Below are positions 25,210 to 33,883 of a stretch of DNA of 37,584 nt, piece by piece (the first letter of the stretch is position 1; every line of letters starts with the position of its first letter). The position numbers and the translations under genes were made by a program. Location of the stretch: NCBI GenBank assembly GCA_947624685.1, contig CANQLJ010000016.1, positions 1 to 37,584 of the forward strand, given 5' to 3'. The notes beneath the pieces were generated by a model. The model was not told the DNA's origin and ran no database searches. It saw only the letters and a program-made list of their open reading frames with translations. The stretch comes from Candidatus Gastranaerophilales bacterium (GTDB lineage Bacteria > Cyanobacteriota > Vampirovibrionia > Gastranaerophilales > Gastranaerophilaceae).

Positions 25210-26865
25210 ATGAAAAAAAGAACAATATTAGCTTTTATAATAACAGTTATTGTTATTATTGCCATAAATAGAAGTTGGTTTGTTTTTGAGCCGATATCGG
25301 TTGATTTTGATATTTTATCAAAAGGTAAACACAATATCGAAGTCCAATTAAATAAAAAAAATGATGATGAATTTAAAAAAATAAAAAAAGAAGACGCTGA
25401 TTTTGATTTAGATGAAACTAATAAATTTACTCTAAGCATAAAAAGAGCAAAAAAGCCTAAAAAAATCAGAATAATTATTTCATGCAACGGAAATTCAAAC
25501 CTCATAACAATTAAAAAAATTCAAATAAATAATGTTGAATTAGATAATTTAAAAAAGATGGATGTTTTAGGAGCCGATGTTTTAAATGGCAAAAATCAGG
25601 AACTTGTTTTAAAACCTGAGAGTGATACCGTTATTTTAACTTATCCCGAAACTCTAAAAACTAAAGCAAGGATTAAATTTAATTTTGAACTGTTTATTAT
25701 TATTTCAATTTTAACTTTTCTTTTTGCTTATAAACTTACAAATTACAGCGCTGAATTTAATACAATTTATAAAAAATCAAAAATAGAAATAATTTTTCTT
25801 TCAATATTTTTTATTTTTCTTTTTGTTCCTATGTCATACATAGATAACAGGGCGATTTCAAAAAAGGAAAACAGAACTCTGGCAAAATTAGCTCCGTTAG
25901 TTGATAAAGAAGGGCAAGTTAATTTTAATTTTACAAAAAGTTTTGATGCTTGGTTTAATGACAGATTTAATTTAAGAGAAAATTTTATTGAATTTTATAA
26001 TAAAAAATTCATTATAAATAAAAATTGGAAAACAAAAGATGTTTTAAAAGGCAAAGATAATTGGCTGTTTTTAGGCTGGCAGGAGTCAAGAACAAGCTAT
26101 ACTAATCAAAATTTATTTCCGCAAGATGAACTTAAAAAATTAGCTGATTATTTAAGCTCTATTGATACTTATTGCAAGAAAAATAATAAACACTTTTATT
26201 TTCTGATTACTCCCGATAAAGCAAGGATATATCCTGAATACTATCCTGATGATATAAAACCCGTCGGGTCAATGTCTTTAGCTCAACAAATTGTTGAATA
26301 TTTAAACAAAAATACAAATGTAAAAGTTATTTATCCTAAAGACAAGTTGATTTCAAAAAAGGGTGATGAGCTGCTATATTTTAAACAAGATACCCATTGG
26401 ACACCTTTAGGCGCTTATATTGCGTATTTAGAGCTGATGAAAGAAATTAAAAAAGACTATAAAGATATTAATATCTACGAAGCAAAAAACTATATAAAAA
26501 AAGATAATGTCGGAGATTTATACAACATGACTTTAAAAAGTCTAAGAAAAAAAGATACAACATTATATAAAATGCCCGATATTAACAACGAGTCATTATG
26601 CAAACAGAATATTAAAAATTCAGATGAATTGATTACTTGTTTTAATGATAAAAACCCAAATATTAATTTAGTTTCATACAGGGACTCTTTTACAACTTCT
26701 TTAGTTTCTTACTATTGCGAAAGCTTCAGAAGCGCAAGATATCTTTGGAAATATGATGTTAATTTAGATAGCTTAAAAGAAGCCGATGTTGTCATTCTTG
26801 AAGTTGTTGAAAGACTTATACCTAAAATCTTAAACGCTGTAGAGGAAAATAATTATGCTGTTTAG
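25210..26865 (+). CDS. DHHW / AlgX-like acyltransferase partner protein
   Basis: 551 aa from ATG at 25210, nine bases after AAGG. N-terminal membrane helix (ILAFIITVIVIIAI), a small domain to ~155, two more hydrophobic helices (~160-178, ~195-212), then an AlgJ/AlgX-like SGNH domain. Asp394-Thr-His396-Trp is the DxHW motif and Ser493 (SYRDSF) the likely nucleophile; DNWLFLGW is another family mark. Such proteins finish O-acetylation of extracytoplasmic polysaccharide together with an MBOAT channel, the next gene, which it overlaps by 11 nt. The order SGNH then MBOAT is typical. Confidence 0.85.
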   Translation: MKKRTILAFIITVIVIIAINRSWFVFEPISVDFDILSKGKHNIEVQLNKKNDDEFKKIKKEDADFDLDETNKFTLSIKRAKKPKKIRIIISCNGNSNLITIKKIQINNVELDNLKKMDVLGADVLNGKNQELVLKPESDTVILTYPETLKTKARIKFNFELFIIISILTFLFAYKLTNYSAEFNTIYKKSKIEIIFLSIFFIFLFVPMSYIDNRAISKKENRTLAKLAPLVDKEGQVNFNFTKSFDAWFNDRFNLRENFIEFYNKKFIINKNWKTKDVLKGKDNWLFLGWQESRTSYTNQNLFPQDELKKLADYLSSIDTYCKKNNKHFYFLITPDKARIYPEYYPDDIKPVGSMSLAQQIVEYLNKNTNVKVIYPKDKLISKKGDELLYFKQDTHWTPLGAYIAYLELMKEIKKDYKDINIYEAKNYIKKDNVGDLYNMTLKSLRKKDTTLYKMPDINNESLCKQNIKNSDELITCFNDKNPNINLVSYRDSFTTSLVSYYCESFRSARYLWKYDVNLDSLKEADVVILEVVERLIPKILNAVEENNYAV

Positions 26866-28270
26866 TTCAATGACTTTTGTTTTTATGTTTTTACCGATTG
26901 TTCTTTTGTTATATTTAATAACTAAAAAAGAACTGCATAACCCTATTCTTTTAGCTGCAAGTATATTATTCTATGCTTGGGGAGAACCTAAGTATCTTGC
27001 GATAATGCTTTTAACAATCATCATTAACTATTTTGGTGCAATTTTAATTGATAAAAATAAAAGCCCTCAAAATAAAAAGCTTGTCTTGATTTTAACAATA
27101 ATAGCAAACTTATCATTTTTAGTTTATTTTAAATATTTTGATTTTTTAATTAATAATTTTAATCACATTTTCCATTCTAACATTCAATTGCTTAATATCA
27201 TCATGCCGATTGGTATATCTTTTTATACTTTTCAAGCACTATCTTATGTTATTGATGTTTATAGAGGTGAAGTTAAGGTTCAAAAAGATATTTATAAATT
27301 AGCGCTATATATTTGCCTTTTCCCTCAGCTTATAGCTGGGCCTATTATAAAATACCACGACATTGCTTCTCAAATTGAAGATAGAGAAGTGAATTTTGAT
27401 AAGGTAAACTTTGGAGTTAAAAGATTTATCATAGGTTTATCAAAGAAAATGTTAATCGCTAACACTCTTGGAGCTGTTGCAGATAAGATATTTTCTCAAA
27501 ATCCCGATAGTTTTTCTCACTTGACTGCTTGGATTGGGGCTATATCATATACATTTCAATTGTATTTTGATTTTTCAGGATATTCTGATATGGCAATCGG
27601 TTTAGGGCTCATTTTTGGTTTTAAATTTATGGAAAACTTTAACTATCCTTATATATCAAAATCTATTACCGAATTTTGGCATAGATGGCATATATCGCTA
27701 TCCACCTGGTTTAAAAATTATGTCTATATTCCCTTGGGAGGAAACAGGAAAAATAAACTTACAACAATAAGGAACTTAGGAATTGTTTTTCTTTTAACGG
27801 GTATCTGGCATGGGGCAAATTGGACTTTTGTTGTTTGGGGTTTGTGGCATGGAATGTTCATTATTATTGAAAAACTTTTAAATATTAAAGAGTTTGATAA
27901 AAAACCTCACCCGATAAAAATAAATATCCTAAGACATATTTATTGTATTTTAGCTTTTGTAGTTGGCTGGGTAATTTTTAGAGCGGACAATTTAAGTTAT
28001 GCCATAAAATATTTAGCTAATATGTTTTTTGTGCTTCATTCGGATAAGAATAATTTTATCTATTCAATGTCATATTACGTTGATAGAATTGAAATAATAA
28101 CTTTTATTGTTGCAATATTGTGCTCAATTCCGTTATTTAAAAATATGATTTATTTAAAACATAAGATAGTTAGAATAGTTGTTAATATTTGGTTATTGCT
28201 TCTATTCTACCTTTGCGCCGCAACAATTGCAGCAAATACGTATAATCCTTTTATTTATTTCAGGTTTTAA
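26855..28270 (+). CDS. MBOAT-family O-acyltransferase (AlgI/DltB/PatA-like)
   Basis: 471 aa, polytopic. MLFSSMTFVFMFLPIVLLLY opening, PIGISFYTFQALSYVIDVYRGE, FPQLIAGPIIKYHDI, YTFQLYFDFSGYSDMAIGLG, ITEFWHRWHISLSTWFKNYVY, and TGIWHGANWTFVVWG with the conserved His319 of MBOAT enzymes. It carries acyl groups (probably acetyl) from the cytoplasm across the inner membrane for transfer by the DHHW partner upstream. Full length for the family, no tract. Followed by 145 bp without a gene. Confidence 0.93.
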   Translation: MLFSSMTFVFMFLPIVLLLYLITKKELHNPILLAASILFYAWGEPKYLAIMLLTIIINYFGAILIDKNKSPQNKKLVLILTIIANLSFLVYFKYFDFLINNFNHIFHSNIQLLNIIMPIGISFYTFQALSYVIDVYRGEVKVQKDIYKLALYICLFPQLIAGPIIKYHDIASQIEDREVNFDKVNFGVKRFIIGLSKKMLIANTLGAVADKIFSQNPDSFSHLTAWIGAISYTFQLYFDFSGYSDMAIGLGLIFGFKFMENFNYPYISKSITEFWHRWHISLSTWFKNYVYIPLGGNRKNKLTTIRNLGIVFLLTGIWHGANWTFVVWGLWHGMFIIIEKLLNIKEFDKKPHPIKINILRHIYCILAFVVGWVIFRADNLSYAIKYLANMFFVLHSDKNNFIYSMSYYVDRIEIITFIVAILCSIPLFKNMIYLKHKIVRIVVNIWLLLLFYLCAATIAANTYNPFIYFRF

Positions 28271-28337
28271 TATGTGTTAATTTTTTTTAATAAATTAATG
28301 ATAGGGAGTTATTTTATGATAGAATCGAACACATATT
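28269..28337. repeat. Short inverted repeat in intergenic gap
   Basis: AATATGTGTT (28269-28278) and AACACATATT (28328-28337) are exact inverses 49 bp apart, with a T8 run between. The gap 28271-28415 otherwise shows no gene. It may hold the promoter of the next operon or simply be a chance or relic repeat. Confidence 0.4.
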
Positions 28338-28415
28338 AACGGCAAAAACAAATCAGAAATTTAGGAATTAGAAAAAAGGAATTAGAACGAATTAAAAATC
28401 TAGAAAACGGAAAAA

Positions 28416-30473
28416 ATGGATGTAAAAGAAGGAAGTAAAAATAAAATATTTAAGTATATTTTTTTAACGATGTTAGCCGTTAAATTACTTGTTTTAGGCA
28501 TGTTTTCATCGGATTATCAAAATATTTTATTTATTCCTTTTGTAAGCCACTTTGTTGAATTTTTTGATAATCCTTGGAATTGGGCCTATCAGACAAACGC
28601 TTCGGTTGAATTTCCCTATCATCCTTTGATGCTATACGCTTTTTCACCCGGCGCCTTTTTAATAAAATTATTTCATATTAATAATATATTTTTATCGAAT
28701 TTTTTGTTTAAAATACCGATATTGCTTGCGGATTTAGGAATTTTTTATTTATTTTTAAAAAGCACAAAAAACAAATACTGCTGTTTGATATATTATTTTT
28801 GTTCGCCCGTGATACTTTGGGCTTCTTATATGCACTCTCAGCTCGATATTGTACCTGTTGCAATATTATTTTATTCTTTTTATCTTTTAAAGCGAAAGAA
28901 AATCAACCAAGCGACAATTTGGTTCAGCGCCGCCTGCTGTTTTAAATTAAACGCCATACTTTTACTTATGATATTTTTAATTTATCTTTATAAAAATTCC
29001 GATAAAACAAAAGCAATTTTATCTGCGCTATATTTTTCCGTAATCTATTTTTTAATTTCGGCACCTTTTATATTAAGCGAAGGGTATCAAAAACTTGTTC
29101 TTTTTAATCCGAAACAAAATTTATTTTTTAATTTGCAGGTTGATTTGGGACAAGTCGCAATATATATCCCACTTTTGTGTGTTTTGCTTTTGTATTTCAG
29201 GTTTATGTCCTACAAAAAGATAAACAACAGTCTTCTTGATTCATTTTGCTGCCTTGTAATTTCGACATTTTTAATTTTTATAAAGCCGGCTTCACCCGCT
29301 TGGCATATTTGGCTGATACCTTTTATCGTTCTTTTTGTGATTAATTTTTCGCAAAAAAACAAATATATTTTGCCCGTTTATGTGATGTTAAATATAGTTT
29401 ATTTAGTATATTTCATTTTCTTTCATATCGGAGACTATTGCGATTTGACGTTTTTAAGTCATACGATAAATCTAAAAATAAATAACGAATTTTTAAGCAA
29501 CTGCGTTTTCACTCTTTTAGAATCCATAATGATTTCAATTATATATTTAACCTATAAAATCGCTATCAAAAGTAACTCCATATACAAAAAAGAAAGAGCC
29601 GTCTTAATCGGAATATCGGGAGACAGCGGTGCGGGCAAAACCACGCTTTTAAACGACTTGCAAATGGTTTTGGGGGATAATCTTTTGGCCTTAGAGGGCG
29701 ATGGCGCCCATAAATGGGAAAGAAAAAGCCAAAACTGGAATCAATACACCCATCTTGACCCGAGGGCAAATTTCTTGCATCAGCAAATGGAAATGCTCAA
29801 TAGTCTAAAGAACTTTAAAACAACATTTTATCGAGAATATGACCACAACAGCGGGTGTTTTGAAATTAATCAAAAAGTTCAGCCGAGACAATTCATTGCA
29901 TTATCGGGTTTGCATACTTTTTATTTACCTAAAATGAGAAAAATATTAGATTTAAAAATCTATCTTGACACCCAAAAAGAACTTCAAAAATGCTGGAAAA
30001 CGCAGCGCGACATTAAAGAAAGAGGACACAAAAAAGATAAAATCGCTCAATCCATCATAAAAAGAGAAAAAGACGCAATTAAACATATCGCGCCCCAAAA
30101 AGCCTTTGCAGATATTATAATCAACTATTTTGTTGATGATATTTCTATTCTGACTAAGGGGGGGGGGAAGCCTAATTTTCTTAAGCTTAGGATAGATTTT
30201 GATTCCAGCATATGTATAGAAAAATTATCGGCATTTTTGAAAAAGAAAAATGCTTGTTTTGAGTGGGATTATTCGGATGATTTAAAAACCCAATATATAA
30301 TTTTACATTCGCAAAAAGGATTGGATGGGTTTTTTGACATTATCGAAAAACAAATTGATAATGCCGATGAAATATTATGCCCGAATTTTCACTTCTTTGA
30401 CGGATATAGAGGAATAATTCAATTTATTTTACTTATGATTTTAGCTTCGAAAATGAAAGAAAATAATGATTAA
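28416..30473 (+). CDS. GT-C-like membrane protein fused to uridine kinase-like P-loop kinase, phase-variable
   Basis: 685 aa. Residues 1-~385: about ten hydrophobic helices with a PIG-M/mannosyltransferase look (YHPLMLYAFSPGAF, HSQLDIVPVAILFYSFYLL, KPASPAWHIWLIPF). Residues ~390-685: P-loop kinase of the uridine kinase/PRK type (IGISGDSGAGKTTLL, LEGDGAHKWERKS, LSGLHTFYLP, KIYLDTQKEL). G10 codes part of Lys581 and Gly582-584 within the kinase region; the following ~100 residues (KLRIDFDSS, HFFDGYRGIIQFILL) look like a native end of that family, so G10 is ON. G9 or G11 truncates soon after. It probably phosphorylates a sugar or polyol, while the membrane half transfers a glycosyl unit. HAD, aldolase and nucleotidyltransferases follow. 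Confidence 0.75.
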   Translation: MDVKEGSKNKIFKYIFLTMLAVKLLVLGMFSSDYQNILFIPFVSHFVEFFDNPWNWAYQTNASVEFPYHPLMLYAFSPGAFLIKLFHINNIFLSNFLFKIPILLADLGIFYLFLKSTKNKYCCLIYYFCSPVILWASYMHSQLDIVPVAILFYSFYLLKRKKINQATIWFSAACCFKLNAILLLMIFLIYLYKNSDKTKAILSALYFSVIYFLISAPFILSEGYQKLVLFNPKQNLFFNLQVDLGQVAIYIPLLCVLLLYFRFMSYKKINNSLLDSFCCLVISTFLIFIKPASPAWHIWLIPFIVLFVINFSQKNKYILPVYVMLNIVYLVYFIFFHIGDYCDLTFLSHTINLKINNEFLSNCVFTLLESIMISIIYLTYKIAIKSNSIYKKERAVLIGISGDSGAGKTTLLNDLQMVLGDNLLALEGDGAHKWERKSQNWNQYTHLDPRANFLHQQMEMLNSLKNFKTTFYREYDHNSGCFEINQKVQPRQFIALSGLHTFYLPKMRKILDLKIYLDTQKELQKCWKTQRDIKERGHKKDKIAQSIIKREKDAIKHIAPQKAFADIIINYFVDDISILTKGGGKPNFLKLRIDFDSSICIEKLSAFLKKKNACFEWDYSDDLKTQYIILHSQKGLDGFFDIIEKQIDNADEILCPNFHFFDGYRGIIQFILLMILASKMKENND
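30158..30167 (+). repeat. Poly-G tract (G10) in GT-C/kinase gene, in frame as written
   Basis: AAG GGG GGG GGG AAG. With G11 the reading goes GAA GCC TAA; with G9 it stops nine codons later. The only tract on the plus strand. Confidence 0.92.
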
Positions 30474-31149
30474 AGGTATATTACTTGACATAGATAATAC
30501 ATTATATGACTACGACAAAACCCACAAAAAAGCAATGGAGCGAATAAGGGGCGAAATATCGTCTTTTTATAATATCGATGAATTTAACGGTGCTTTTTTA
30601 AAAGCAAGAGATGAAATACACAAAAATTTAATCAACAGCGCATCATCTCATAACAGACTTTTATATTTTCAAAGAGCGCTTGAAATGTTGAATCATAAAA
30701 ATATCTTATTCGCATATGATTTATATAAAATTTATTGGGATGAATTTATAGAAAATATTGAACTTTTTGATAATGTGATTGAATTTTTAAATAAAAATCA
30801 AGATAAAAAAATCTGCATCGTAACCGACTTGAGCGCTAACATACAATATCGAAAAATAAAAAAAATGAATATTTCAAAATACATTGATGCCATTGTCACA
30901 AGCGAAGAAGCGGGCATCGAAAAACCCGATAAAAAAATATTTCAAAAAGCATTGGATAAAATCCGCCTTGAGCCAAAAGAAGTCTGTATGATTGGAGATT
31001 CTTATCAAAAAGACATTTTAGGAGCAAAAAACTTCAATTTAAAAGCTTATTTATTGCACAAAGAAAATCAAAAACCGCCAAAAACCAATGATTACAAAGG
31101 TTTTAATTCATATAAAGAACTTATTGAATTGATAGAGAGGGAAAAATAA
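30466..31149 (+). CDS. HAD-superfamily phosphatase
   Basis: 227 aa, overlapping the kinase gene by 8 nt. Asp9-x-Asp (LLDIDNTLYDYD) is motif I, IVTDLS motif II, KPDKKIF motif III with Lys, and MIGDSYQKDILGAKN motif IV. A helical cap is inserted after motif I (type C1). Substrate is likely a sugar phosphate or polyol phosphate made by the neighbouring kinase and aldolase; not provable from sequence. Cytoplasmic. Confidence 0.88.
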   Translation: MIKGILLDIDNTLYDYDKTHKKAMERIRGEISSFYNIDEFNGAFLKARDEIHKNLINSASSHNRLLYFQRALEMLNHKNILFAYDLYKIYWDEFIENIELFDNVIEFLNKNQDKKICIVTDLSANIQYRKIKKMNISKYIDAIVTSEEAGIEKPDKKIFQKALDKIRLEPKEVCMIGDSYQKDILGAKNFNLKAYLLHKENQKPPKTNDYKGFNSYKELIELIEREK

Positions 31150-31157
31150 AAAATTAA

Positions 31158-32198
31158 ATGAATGAGGAAATGAAAAATTTTATAAAGCTTTCAAAGTACT
31201 TTGGCTGCCGCTTTGATGTAACACAGGGAGCCGGGGGCAACACTTCGGCAAAATCAGATGACGGTTCAATGCTGATTAAAGCTTCGGGCGTTTATTTATC
31301 TGAAATATCGCAAAACTACGGCTATGCAAGAGTTGATAATTTAAAAATTTCTGAAATTTTTAAATTAAATATCGAAACAAAATCAAAAAAAGAAAAAGAT
31401 GAAATAGCATCAAACTTGGTTAATAGCGCAAATTACACAACAAAATTCCGCCCGAGCATCGAAACGCTTTTGCATTCAATATTAAAAAAATACACTCTGC
31501 ACTCCCACCCAATCGCCTTAAATGCAATTACTTGCAGAAAAAATTGCAAAAAAATTCTTGAAAATATATTTAAAGATGAAGATATTTCATTTGTTGAATA
31601 TAAAACTCCCGGTTTTGAACTCGCATCAGAATTAAAAAAAGTCTACAATGGAGAAAAAATCATATTTTTAAAAAACCACGGTCTAATTGTAAGCTCCGAT
31701 AGTGCTAAAGAAGTGATTGATATAACAGAAGGAATCTTGGAAAAAATTGAAAAATTTCTAAAAATAGATTTTACAAAATATAAATTAACAACACAAATAT
31801 ATAATATGCTTGAAAATCTTGGGTTATACGATAAAACTCCATATTTATGCTCGGATATATTTTTAAATAACAATATAAAAAATAAATACATCTATTCGCT
31901 TCCGTTTTGCCCCGACAAAATGGTCTATTGCGGATATAAGACATTAAATTTGAATTGTGAGGATGATATTAGGCAATATCAAAAAGCATATTTTGATATA
32001 CCCAAAGTTGTGATTTATAAAGACAATTTATTTTTTATTGCAAATAACACAAAAAAAGCAAAAGAAGCCGAAGATGTCTTAAAATCGCACCTTATGAGCT
32101 TAATTTTATATAAAGATAATGAAATAGATTTTTTAAAAGATGAAGAAATAGGCTATATAGGCAATTGGGAAGCAGAAAAATACAGGAGTAATCTATGA
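31158..32198 (+). CDS. Class II aldolase/adducin-family protein
   Basis: 346 aa. QGAGGNTSAK is the phosphate-binding start of class II aldolases (FucA/AraD type), TLHSHPIALNAIT gives the two metal His and FLKNHGLIVSS the third. The C-terminal ~140 residues after the aldolase domain are extra (LPFCPDKMVYCGYKTL). This longer form is known from capsule loci as a bifunctional-looking aldolase, often beside a kinase and nucleotidyltransferase. Could cleave or build a short-chain sugar phosphate. Stop overlaps the next gene (ATGA). Confidence 0.85.
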   Translation: MNEEMKNFIKLSKYFGCRFDVTQGAGGNTSAKSDDGSMLIKASGVYLSEISQNYGYARVDNLKISEIFKLNIETKSKKEKDEIASNLVNSANYTTKFRPSIETLLHSILKKYTLHSHPIALNAITCRKNCKKILENIFKDEDISFVEYKTPGFELASELKKVYNGEKIIFLKNHGLIVSSDSAKEVIDITEGILEKIEKFLKIDFTKYKLTTQIYNMLENLGLYDKTPYLCSDIFLNNNIKNKYIYSLPFCPDKMVYCGYKTLNLNCEDDIRQYQKAYFDIPKVVIYKDNLFFIANNTKKAKEAEDVLKSHLMSLILYKDNEIDFLKDEEIGYIGNWEAEKYRSNL

Positions 32199-33883
32199 TA
32201 AACGATTTGAACAATTTTAAAAATAAATTAAAAGAAAAATTAATAAATCCGCAATATAACAAAAAAGACTACTGTATGATTTATTTTTGGGCGGTAATTA
32301 TTTTTACTCTGATCTACAAAATGATTACGATGCCCGGGTTTTTGTTTGGAGGCGAAGTTTGGGCAGAATATGCCACAAACTATTATCCAGCCAATTTGCA
32401 TATCGCAATAAAAAACATCTTTGAAACGGATGCAGGGTATTGGTCTTTTATATTAAGATTCATTGCCTTTTTTGGCGCGCTTTTTAAACTAAGCCCAAAA
32501 ATCATACCTTATTATTATTCATGGAGCGCCATTTTAATTATTCCGCTATTTTTCGCTCCATTTTGTTTGAACAGCTTCAGAAAAATCGTCCAAAGCGATT
32601 TATTCAGATTCATAATATGTATAGCTTTTGTAATTATCACCGATTTTGAAACATCGACTTTCATTAATTTTTCATATTTCAGCATATTTTTTATAACGAT
32701 AATTTCAGCTTTAGCGCTAGTTGAAGGCAAGAAAGGAAAAATCCCTTTATACAGCTATTTTATTCCTCTTTTTATCGTGACGAAACCGAGCGTTCTTTCC
32801 GTAATTCCCATAATGGTTGTTATATCGTTTTTTGCAAACAGAAGATATAAAATTATCACTTTTTTATCCTTCGGTTTATCGATTGCACAAGGATTAAGGC
32901 TCCTTCGAAGCTTTAATCACGGAATTTTAGCATCGCTTCAAAATGAGAGTATGAATTTTTTTGATAAAATTATTTTCGGTATAAAAAAATTTATTGATAT
33001 GATGCCGTTTTTTACCTTTGGCAATATATATAAATGCCACAATCACACTCTGACAATTATTCTTGGCTTATTAATTATTTCAATTATACTGTTTTTTGGC
33101 GCTAAATTATATTTAAAAAACAAGAAAAATATTTCTATATTAGTCCCAATTGGGTTTTTGCTGGCTTTTTTAAATATTTTAATTTTATATTTCAGTATCC
33201 CCGAATTACCAAGACCAACCTCAAGCGGTATTTATATCACAAGACACGTTATAGCATCCATTACGGGGGTTTTATTTATTATCATCGGATTTTTAGAAAC
33301 CTTAAACAAAAAATATAAAAACATCGGACTTATGATTTTTATAATATATTTTTCGCTATGCTGGTTTAAGACAGGTTTACACTATGCAAAACAAACAAAT
33401 TCTCCATACTTATATAATTCAAAATGGATAGAATTATCTTCTAAAATTGACGGAAAACAAGATATTTGTATACCTATCAACCCTTATGGCTGGGTGTATA
33501 TGCAGGGAAAATGCAGCATAGTTAAAAGAAGTTTTATCTATAAAAATTATGAATTTATAGAATATCAAAACGATGTTTTCCCGCTCGATTTAGATTTGTC
33601 GCACAAGCAAATAACTTCTTTTGTTGTGCTTGTTCGATCGAAAGACAAAAAGAATAAGGAAATTAAAGCAAGCGCAAATATAACCTACAAAGATAATAAA
33701 ACCATACACGCCGAATCAAAAAGCAAAATCCACAAAACCGGAGGAACAATAATGTTTTTTGTACCCGAAACAAAAGTCCCTCCGAAAAACATATCTTTTG
33801 AATTCAGCGAACCGGTTGAAATTTTATATACCGATAATGAAGCAAATATTTTATGGTTTGCAAATTGGACAGAGGAAGAATAA
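32195..33883 (+). CDS. Polytopic membrane protein, GT-C- or polymerase-like
   Basis: 562 aa. A cytoplasmic basic start, then about ten hydrophobic helices to ~425, and a C-terminal soluble domain (~430-562) rich in beta strands (GGTIMFFVPETK, ISFEFSEPVEILY). The first loop after helix 1 holds FGGEVWAEYATNYY with acidic residues, where GT-C enzymes keep their catalytic Asp/Glu. It might be a lipid-linked sugar transferase or an O-antigen-type polymerase. I do not recognise a named family. Start overlaps the aldolase stop and its own stop overlaps the next ATG (TAATG). Confidence 0.65.
   Translation: MINDLNNFKNKLKEKLINPQYNKKDYCMIYFWAVIIFTLIYKMITMPGFLFGGEVWAEYATNYYPANLHIAIKNIFETDAGYWSFILRFIAFFGALFKLSPKIIPYYYSWSAILIIPLFFAPFCLNSFRKIVQSDLFRFIICIAFVIITDFETSTFINFSYFSIFFITIISALALVEGKKGKIPLYSYFIPLFIVTKPSVLSVIPIMVVISFFANRRYKIITFLSFGLSIAQGLRLLRSFNHGILASLQNESMNFFDKIIFGIKKFIDMMPFFTFGNIYKCHNHTLTIILGLLIISIILFFGAKLYLKNKKNISILVPIGFLLAFLNILILYFSIPELPRPTSSGIYITRHVIASITGVLFIIIGFLETLNKKYKNIGLMIFIIYFSLCWFKTGLHYAKQTNSPYLYNSKWIELSSKIDGKQDICIPINPYGWVYMQGKCSIVKRSFIYKNYEFIEYQNDVFPLDLDLSHKQITSFVVLVRSKDKKNKEIKASANITYKDNKTIHAESKSKIHKTGGTIMFFVPETKVPPKNISFEFSEPVEILYTDNEANILWFANWTEEE

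Noticed and set aside
28271-28415. Possible invertible or mobile element in the gap after MBOAT
   Set aside because: The inverted repeat is only 10 bp in AT-rich DNA with no recombinase nearby and no switchable promoter seen.
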